Source of the DNA: Adenophora triphylla var. japonica
Taxonomy: Eukaryota > Streptophyta > Magnoliopsida > Asterales > Campanulaceae
DNA length: 64,000 nucleotides
NCBI GenBank assembly: GCA_022495995.1
Contig: JAFEMH010000528.1
Location: forward strand, 62,001-126,000
Reading direction: 5' to 3'
Under the pieces are notes generated by a model that saw only the letters and a program-made list of their open reading frames with translations, was not told the origin of the DNA and made no database searches. Positions 56,991 through 64,000 of this stretch are shown piece after piece; the stretch's first letter is position 1, and each line of letters begins with the position of its first letter. A program made the translations under genes and the position numbers.

Positions 56991-58861
56991 CAATTTTCCT
57001 TTTGCAGATTTTGGTGCCACTCCGTCTCCTGCAAGTTCAGTTGATAACTGGTGTATTTCGGCTATCCCCATCTTACATGCCTCTCCTCTACAACCTTCGG
57101 TTCCTGTTGTTAACCCACCTTCTGCTGAGCCTATTGTCCCCTCTCCCATGCCATCTTTCTCGGCCTCCAATCCAAGCCCTGCACCCTCATCTTCTGCTTC
57201 TACCCCTCGGACCAACCTGGCTATTCCGCCACCCCCACCACCTCCTCCTCCTCGCCCTTTCACACGACTACAAAACAACATTAGAAAACCCATTAATAAA
57301 CTAAACCTTCACCTCTCCCTTCCTGATTCCACCGTTGAGCCCAATACCTACACACAGGCCTTAAAACTTCCTGTTTGACGGGCAGCTATGCAATCTGAGT
57401 TTGATGCCTTGATTCAAAATAACACGTGGGATCTTGTCCCACCTTCCCCTACTCATAAACCTATTGGCTGCAAGTGGATTTTCAGGACCAAGTACAATCC
57501 GGATGGGTCAGTTGATAGATATAAAGCTCGTCTTGTGGCTAAGGGTTTTCATCAACGACCGGGCATTGATTATTCCGAGACATTTAGTCCAGTTGTGAAA
57601 CCTGCCACCATTCGTACTGTTCTTTATTTGGCTGTCACCAACGGCTGTCATCTTCGACAAATTGACATAAATAATGCATTTCTTCACGGTAAGCTTTATG
57701 ATGATGTCTACATGGTTCAACCCCCAGGATTTGTGAGTTCTTCTAATCCCACTTATGTGTGTAAACTTCGTCAAGCACTCTATGGTCTTAAACAAGCTCC
57801 TCGGGCTTGGTACAATGAATTAAAAGGGTATCTTATTTCGTTGGGATTTTTAAATTCTATTTTTGATGCCTCCCTCTTCACGCTTCATGCATCTCAAGGA
57901 GTGGTTTATTTGCTTGTGTATGTGGATGATATAATTGTGACCGGGTCTGATGAGTCTCTTCTTGCATCCTTTATTTCTACTTTGGCATCACGGTTTTCTT
58001 TGAAGGATCTTGGTCCTTTGTCCTATTTTTTGGGGGTTGAAGTGCTTCCGCATCCACAAGGTTTATTTTTGAGTCAACACAAATATATTCAGGATTTACT
58101 ACTTTGAACAAAGATGGCTGATGCAAACCCTGTTCCCACTCCAATGGTCCCTGATCCGGCTCTCTCAGTTTCATCCCGTACTCCTTTAGCTAATCCGACA
58201 GAGTATCGGGCTATTGTTGGTACTTTGCAATATTTATCTCTCACTCGTTTTGATATATCATTTGCTGTCAATAGGCTTTCGCAGTTTATGCAAAATCCTA
58301 CTGACATTCATTTGGCTGCACTCAAACGGGTTCTTCGTTATCTTGTTGGTACTAGTTTGCATGGGCTATTATTGCGACGCCAATCTCCTACTATTCTTCA
58401 TGCATTTACTGATGCTGATTGGGCAGGCGATAAGGGAGATTATGTTTCTACTTCTGGCTATCTTATATATCTTGGTTCCAATTTGATTTCTTGGAGGTCT
58501 CGCAAACAAAGGACGTTAGCTAGATCATTTACTGAAGCCGAATACAGGGCCATTGCTGCCACAACTGCTGAAGTGTTGTGGGTTCAGAATCTCTTGCAGG
58601 AACTTCGGGTCTCTCTCTCAGGTGCCGGTTGTATATTGTGATAATATGGGTGCAACTTATGTTGCTGCTAATCCTAAATTTCACTCACGCATGAAACACT
58701 TAGCCTTGGATTATCATTTTGTGCGTGAGCAAGTTCAAGCTCAAAAGCTGAGAGTTGTCAAAATCTCCGGGGGTGATCAGTTAGCTGATGCTCGCACATT
58801 TTCAAGATCTTGTCTTCAAGATTGGTCTCTCTCAACGGTCGTCCATCTTGCGGGGGCATGA
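56962..58861 (+). pseudogene. copia reverse transcriptase and RNase H, three lesions
   Basis: A Pro/Ser-rich linker (57000-57300) leads into [54 protein letters not shown] and catalytic YVDD (in [13 protein letters not shown], about 57910). RNase H follows: [17 protein letters not shown] block ([13 protein letters not shown]) and [15 protein letters not shown]. Lesions: stop at 57376-57378, stop at 58105-58107 and a frameshift near 58625. Otherwise one frame runs through, so it died recently. Confidence 0.9.
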
Positions 58862-59066
58862 TAAAGAACCTACATAAATAGTTCTCTTATTCCTTAAGTT
58901 ATTTAGTTTCTTTAAGTTATTTAGTTTCCTATTCATTATAGGACAGTCTTTTCTATTTATTATTAGACTTCTAAACCAAGACAACAACTCTCCTGTGTGT
59001 ATAAATAGGAGATCAATATGTCAATAACAATTACAATGTTTTCCAATACAAAATATTTTCTCTATA
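58859..59066 (+). repeat. 3' LTR of the copia element
   Basis: 208 bp, co-linear with the 5' LTR but with an 18-bp tandem duplication (TTTAAGTTATTTAGTTTC occurs twice, near 58896-58930). Preceded by the purine run GCGGGGGCA. Confidence 0.9.
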
Positions 59067-59071
59067 CTTTT

Positions 59072-60100
59072 ATCAATATATATAAAGAAAATGACTATTT
59101 TACAGCTCAATTTCTTCAATGCAAAGTCAAAAAATAAATTAATCACGATTGAGTCCTATAAAAAAATAATTTTTTTAGCAATAGAAAAAAGTTTTTTATA
59201 AATGTCGATACTAGTATTATAAATGATAGTGCTAGTATTAAAAAAATGCTTATTTTAAGGATTGATACTTTATAATACTAGCATTAGCATTGAGAAAAAT
59301 CCATTTAAAGGAATGCGAGTATAAGGGGCCGTTTGGTAGCCCTTCTTAGGCTGGATAGGATTATTAATCCAATAAGTTTGGTGTTTGGTACATTAAATGC
59401 AACCACTGTATTATTTCTAACAACCTGGATAGTAACATCTTATCCCCTCTTATCCCCTTCTTATTAATCCCAAAAAAAGGATGGTATTATTAATCCCCTG
59501 ATTAATAATTCCCTCACTATTAATACAGGCTAATCCTATCGGCCTACCAAACGAGCCCTAAGTGTTTAATATAGTGCTAGTGAGTGTTAAAACAATGTCA
59601 GTGTCAATGCAAGTGTTTAATAGTGCTAGTGTGTGTGTATTAAACAGTGTCAGTGTATGTCTTAAAGAGTGTAAGTATGTGTCATAAGTGCCAGTTGCAG
59701 CCTTAAAGATCACCGGTGGTAGTGCTAAAAAGAGTTCAAGTTATATTATCAAAAAGTGTCAAAATTAGTATTAAAAAGTGTAACCGTTAGTGTTGAAAAG
59801 TGTCAACATGTTTTAATAAATTATGATTATTTAAAGAAAATGTCACTGCATATTTAAAAGAGTGTCAGTAATATACCAAAAAGAGTTTCGGTGCTAATAT
59901 TAAAATGTTTTAGTACTAATACTTAAAAATATCAATACTAGCATTAAAAATTGTCAGCATATTTAATAGATCATTGACAAAAATGCAACTCTGCATTTTC
60001 AAAGCACATTTTTTCAAAATTTTTAGATAATAATGAATTTTTATAAGATTTTGGCATTAATCACGTTAAAGATAAAGGGGGACGTGGGTTAAAATAGCCA
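59072..60100. repeat. Degenerate short repeats around AGTGTCAGT / TTAAAAAG
   Basis: No gene. From about 59200 to 59990, apart from the MITE at 59325-59558, the DNA consists of imperfect 20-25-bp units such as ATTAAAAAGTGT, AGTGCTAGT, GTGTCAGTG. This resembles the interior of the MITE at 3509-3772. Confidence 0.6.
59325..59558. mobile_element. Tourist-like (PIF/Harbinger) MITE
   Basis: A 234-bp element starts GGGGCCGTTTGGTAGCC and ends GGCCTACCAAACGAGCCC, flanked by TAA (59322-59324, 59559-59561). TAA target duplication and these ends fit Tourist/PIF-Harbinger MITEs. Confidence 0.85.
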
Positions 60101-60102
60101 TT

Positions 60103-60447
<345 letters not shown>

Positions 60448-60712
60448 CTCCCTCCGTCCCACAACAAGTGACACACTTTGTCATTTTGGGCGTCCCACTG
60501 ATAAGTCACACTTCCTAAAATGGAAACTTTTTAATACTTCTTTATTCATGGGACCCACTTGTCATACTCACAACACTTTTCAAATTTACTATTCTCTCCA
60601 CTCATTCTCTCTCCTACTCAACTATCTACACTCACAACACATCAACCTTTTCACTTTTTTCTCAATTCCCGTGCGGAACGATGGCGTGTCACTTGTTATG
60701 GGACGGAGGGAG
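60448..60712. mobile_element. Stowaway-like MITE inside the TA microsatellite
   Basis: A 265-bp element starts CTCCCTCCGTCCCACAACAA and ends TTGTTATGGGACGGAGGGAG. The flanking TA target site is embedded in the TA repeat, which continues on both sides. Confidence 0.9.
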
Positions 60713-61145
60713 TATATATATATATATATGTATATATATATGACTTTTTTTATCATATATAAAATTGTTTGAGTTGTATTTGACATGTTTTAACGGCTCA
60801 AAACTAACGAAATTTGATGAAAAGATCAATTACATTTAATTTGAGTGATGTATGATTATTTAAAAAAAATTGGGTCCAGGAACTAATCCCATTATTATTA
60901 GAGAGAGAAATCCTCCATCATATTCTTCTATGCAAATCCAAATTCACCTTCTCCCTCCAAACCCACTTTCCTCGCAATACCTCTCCATGAAACACATGAA
61001 ACACAGTCTACTCTTGTTTCTTGCATTGACTACTCGTGGTCTTTTCTCGATCTCTGTTAGGTCCATGTGACTTATTATTCGCGTTAATCAACTTTGAGTC
61101 ATCCTCCCCCTAACAAGTTGATTGTTGATGGCTCTACCTTTTCTA
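60713..61145. other. Spacer; possible polypurine tract of the minus-strand copia
   Basis: No gene. On the minus strand GTTAGGGGGAGGATGA (about 61100-61115) resembles a polypurine tract before a 3' LTR, but no matching LTR was identified. Confidence 0.4.
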
Positions 61146-62332
61146 TCAACAGGCCAGTCGGCTAGCCTCTTGCTCCCATCCTCTCCCATCCGAGCGAATA
61201 ATGTTGTTGCAGGTAGTGTACAACATCTTCTCATTTCTCCTTAGAGCTACTACCTCCGCTCCTTTTCTAATTTCCCATGACCCACTATTGAAGGTTACTC
61301 CATACCCCTCATTGGCTAACTGTCCAACGGAAATCAATCTCCTCTTCAAGCTAGGAATTTGTATCACATCACACAATTCTAGAACAGCCCCGCTTCGTGT
61401 CTTGATCCGTACATCTCATTTTTCCACAATTTTCAAAGGTTGATTATCACCGAGATAAAATACCCCAAAATCGCCAGAGGTGTATTGCTCCATCTCATCC
61501 GAGCATCTGCATGAATGAAACGACGCACCTGAATCTAACACCCAAGCCTCATCTGATTGCTTCTCTCCCAAGAATAATGCATCTGCAATGTACTCATCCG
61601 CTAGTCCTGCGTGACCATCACCTTTGTTAGCATTCTCCGGGCAATCATAACTGATATGACCCTTAGCACCACACTTGTAGCACTTGACCGGATGTTTTAT
61701 AGATCTCGGTCCTCCTCTCCTCCCTTTACCACTCTCTACCCTTAGTGATTATGCTGAAGTCTCTCCCTTCCCCTTTCTTCGCAACTCCTCGCCAAGGCGA
61801 AATCTCTGACTTGGGTATAATTCAACGGTGCCTCATTTGTTGACCCACTTACCGCCGTGACAATCGGATCCCAACTATTGGGCAACGATGAAAGTAATAT
61901 CACAGCCTACACCTCGTCGATAAAGGTAATACCGATAGTTTTCAATTGGTCCACCATACCTTTGAAACTGCTGATATGAGTTGATGCCGTTGTACCCTCC
62001 AACATCTTCAGGTTGAACATACTCCTCATTAAGTGAACCTTGTTGATGTTCGATGGTTTCTCATACATATCAGATAACATTTGTAGCATCTCCACTGTTG
62101 TCTTAGCCTCCAACGTGTTTTGTGCAATCTCATCAATCAACGTGCATCTCACCACACCTATTATCTTTCGATCTACTGTCTCCCAATCTCCCGTTGACAT
62201 GGTTGTAGGTTTCTCTCCCAAGGCAAGATTAAAATCCTTACTATAAGATAGTTCGTAATCCTCGTAATCCAAAACATGAAATTCGCTTTGTTGAATTCTC
62301 AATGGTTGATTTTCCCATCTTGATTGCTCCAC
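61146..62332 (-). pseudogene. Ty1/copia gag-protease-preintegrase remnant
   Basis: Gag starts at 62332 or upstream (MEQSRWENQPLRIQQ; TLEAKTTVEMLQMLSDMYEK). A CCHC zinc knuckle CYKCGAKGHISYDC follows (about 61685-61640), then protease motif WVLDSGASFHSC (about 61540-61510), then the GAG-preintegrase block (LKRRLISVGQLANEGYGV, 61340 region). Frameshifts and stops separate them. After 61146 the integrase, RT and RNase H are absent. Confidence 0.85.
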
Positions 62333-62390
62333 AAAATTCCCAAGAACGCGACCCGAAAATCAACTAATGAACTTTGAATCAATGACCAAA

Positions 62391-62402
62391 GCTCTGATAC
62401 CA
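62391..62402 (-). other. Primer-binding site of the minus-strand copia
   Basis: The minus strand reads TGGTATCAGAGC, the tRNA-iMet-type site, two bases after the LTR end CTAACA. Confidence 0.9.
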
Positions 62403-62404
62403 GT

Positions 62405-63070
62405 TGTTAGGGAATTTAGTGATACCCATGCAATCAATAGCAATATCAAACACACATATCAAACAACAATTATATGAAAGAGCAGACACACAAACACAGA
62501 ATTATTAACCCGATTCCATGAACTAATCAAGTACGTCCGGGGGCGACGCCAAGCCAGAAATAAACTAATTATTTTCTCAATATGTGCTACAATATGTTCT
62601 AGGTCGTGTCTATGTATTTATAGTTGTACAAGGAAGTCCTAAATCTATTTGTGGAAGAGATCTCATTGAAATAGGAAACAAATCTGGCTGGAGGGTTTTG
62701 CACGTACTGACATGGTCGTGTGCCTATTTGGTCCACGGTCGTGCTCGTTAAAATCCGAAAAAACTAATCTTCAGTGGCACGACTGTGTATGCCTCCTTAG
62801 CACGTTCGTGTCACTCCTCCTAGCTGATTTTGCTTTCAGTTTCCTCCTTGTTTTGCAACTCGATCTCAATTCAAAGTCATTAATGATTTACACCTCCTTT
62901 TCTCGTCCGTCTCCATGTTGTTTTAGGACTCCAATTCCAACGCGAACAACCTCCTTGTATGGACAAAAAATAAGCACAAACAGTCATGCACTAAATCAAA
63001 CAAGGGAGTTGTGGTCTCCATATGAATGGATACGCGCTCGTAAAAACAATACTCTGACAAGGGTACTTTA
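62405..63070 (-). repeat. 5' LTR of the minus-strand copia (outer border uncertain)
   Basis: The LTR 3' end is CTAACA (complement of TGTTAG at 62405). A minus-strand TATA box (TATAAATA, 62615-62622) and GC-richer U3 with CACGGTCGTGC motifs follow. The outer start cannot be fixed because no second LTR is visible. Confidence 0.6.
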
Positions 63071-63099
63071 GATGACATTAGAGTTTGGGTAAGTACAAA

Positions 63100-63590
63100 A
63101 AGTTAAAAAAATATTATACTAACTTACAACACGCACCTCCATCCTTCTTGTACCCTATTACATTCCCTCTTGACCCTTCTCAACTTAATTGGGAAATAGA
63201 CGGCATAGGAAAAATGTACCCGAGTGTGGTTAACATACATACTTTTATATTAGTATACATTGATTATTTCACCGAAAGGATGTAAGTCGCTTTCTACAAA
63301 GTCCTTGCTATCCAAAAGGTCGCTGAATTTATCAAGAATAATATTATATGCAAATATGGAATTCCACACAAGATCATTTTCGATAATGAGTTGCAATTTG
63401 AGAAAGAGACCCTTCAGATTATGGTATAACTCAAGATTCAAAGACACAAGTCTTCACCTTATCGACCTCAAATTAATGGAGCTATTAAGGGTGCCAATAA
63501 AAGAATTGAGGCATCATCAGAAATATGACAATCAAAGGAAGAGACTGACATTCACATACTTGATTTTGTTGTTGTTTAGAGTAGTGATCA
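63100..63590 (+). pseudogene. Ty3/gypsy integrase core fragment
   Basis: Pieces in order, with stops between them: YIDYFTERM (about 63257), IIFDNELQFEKET (about 63375, the DN of the catalytic core) and HKSSPYRPQINGAIKGANKR (about 63440). These match the DYFTKW, SDNG.QF and SPYRPQ.NG blocks of gypsy integrase. No other domain is attached. At least two in-frame stops. Confidence 0.78.
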
Positions 63591-63922
63591 CCATATAAAT
63601 GGTTAGTCTAGATATCTCTCTAATTCATTGTATTTTTACTTGAATTGATTGATAACATATAAAGTAAGACCAATTTTAAAATTGAGTAAAATGGATGCTC
63701 CTCGACCTTTTTATTCCATAACCTAACTGCGGAATCTGAATAGTTGATTTTTCTTATGTTTTCCATTAATTAACATAGATGACGACTCAAATAAAAAGGA
63801 GATATATAAATCACATTTAAACTTGAATGTATTGCACCATTCTCACAATATTTTCCTTCAATAAGTTTACCTCAAAACTCATCCAAATATTTGAACGAAT
63901 CAAATACAATTGTACTATTAAA
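63591..63922. other. Non-coding spacer
   Basis: AT-rich. Nothing recognised. Confidence 0.5.
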
Positions 63923-64000
63923 CACTACTAGAAACTGAGTATTTTCCCACGAAAAATTTCGTGGGTAAACAAGGAATTTCGTGGGTAAAATTGATTTACC
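63923..64000 (+). mobile_element. CACTA (En/Spm) transposon terminus, running off the window
   Basis: It starts CACTACTAGAAACTG, matching the CACTACAAGAAA-type end of plant CACTA elements. It is followed by subterminal inverted motifs CCCACGAAA / TTTCGTGGG (63947-63964) and a further TTTCGTGGG (63977-63985). The rest is outside the window. Confidence 0.75.

Larger units (their letters stand above)
55858..59066 (+). mobile_element. Ty1/copia element, internally deleted, CTTTT target duplication
   Basis: A 3209-bp element flanked by CTTTT (55853-55857, 59067-59071). Short LTRs (190 and 208 bp), a tRNA-iMet-type PBS, gag, then a jump to integrase C-terminus, RT and RNase H. It lacks the zinc knuckle, protease and integrase core, so it is non-autonomous. 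Short LTRs and the RT sequence suggest the Ale/Retrofit group. Confidence 0.93.

Noticed and set aside
56928..57293. Gly-rich minus-strand frame
   Set aside because: It is the reverse complement of the Pro/Ser-rich linker of the copia polyprotein and has no independent support.

Overview
This window is nuclear DNA of a flowering plant, most likely a eudicot. The evidence is intron-containing plant genes with GT-AG introns, a eukaryotic tRNA gene, and dense plant transposable elements (Ty1/copia, Ty3/gypsy-Tat, MULE, hAT, Helitron, CACTA, Stowaway- and Tourist-like MITEs) in AT-rich DNA. The species cannot be named from the sequence alone.

Only three host genes look intact. A nuclear tRNA-Lys(UUU) lies at 7203-7275 (-). 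An intronless DUF2828/vWA-like protein gene (669 aa) lies at 7885-9894 (-). A ten-exon inositol polyphosphate 5-phosphatase with an N-terminal WD40 region lies at 46409-54239 (-). Its exons join in frame to 1177 aa with all catalytic motifs present. Everything else is mobile or repetitive DNA.

Layout. 1-7.2 kb: TE fragments (LTR pieces, a copia RT fragment, MITEs, a SINE-like piece, a 14-bp match to a cDNA cloning adaptor). 7.2-10 kb: tRNA and DUF2828 gene. 10-18.2 kb: a hAT-like element, a Helitron end, a 2-kb A-rich strand-asymmetric tract and a 40-bp minisatellite. 18.2-25 kb: a Mutator-like element (MULE) carrying nested palindromes, captured exons of a host HROB-like recombination gene (DUF4539 OB-fold), and a decayed MuDR-type transposase split by two oppositely oriented solo LTRs, each with a perfect 5-bp target duplication. 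25-28.2 kb: a hAT transposase fragment, a dispersed GC-rich repeat family, a 403-bp tandem duplication and about 0.75 kb of AAAAATT satellite. 28.3-40.7 kb: a complete but degenerate 12.3-kb Tat-lineage gypsy element with TGGCC target duplication, dual RNase H and an antisense spliced gene between pol and the 3' LTR. 40.7-46.2 kb: Helitron ends, a hAT end and a second MULE-type end with a plant-mobile-domain pseudogene. 46.4-54.2 kb: the phosphatase gene with MITEs in its introns. 54.3-64 kb: an internally deleted copia element (CTTTT target duplication), a Tourist MITE, TA/TG microsatellites, a Stowaway MITE, a decayed minus-strand copia element, a gypsy integrase remnant and a CACTA terminus at the right edge.

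The most unusual locus is 18.2-25 kb. There a MULE combines host-gene capture with multi-scale palindromes whose unit recurs, with a different core, in the separate plant-mobile-domain MULE fragment at 42.1-44.7 kb.
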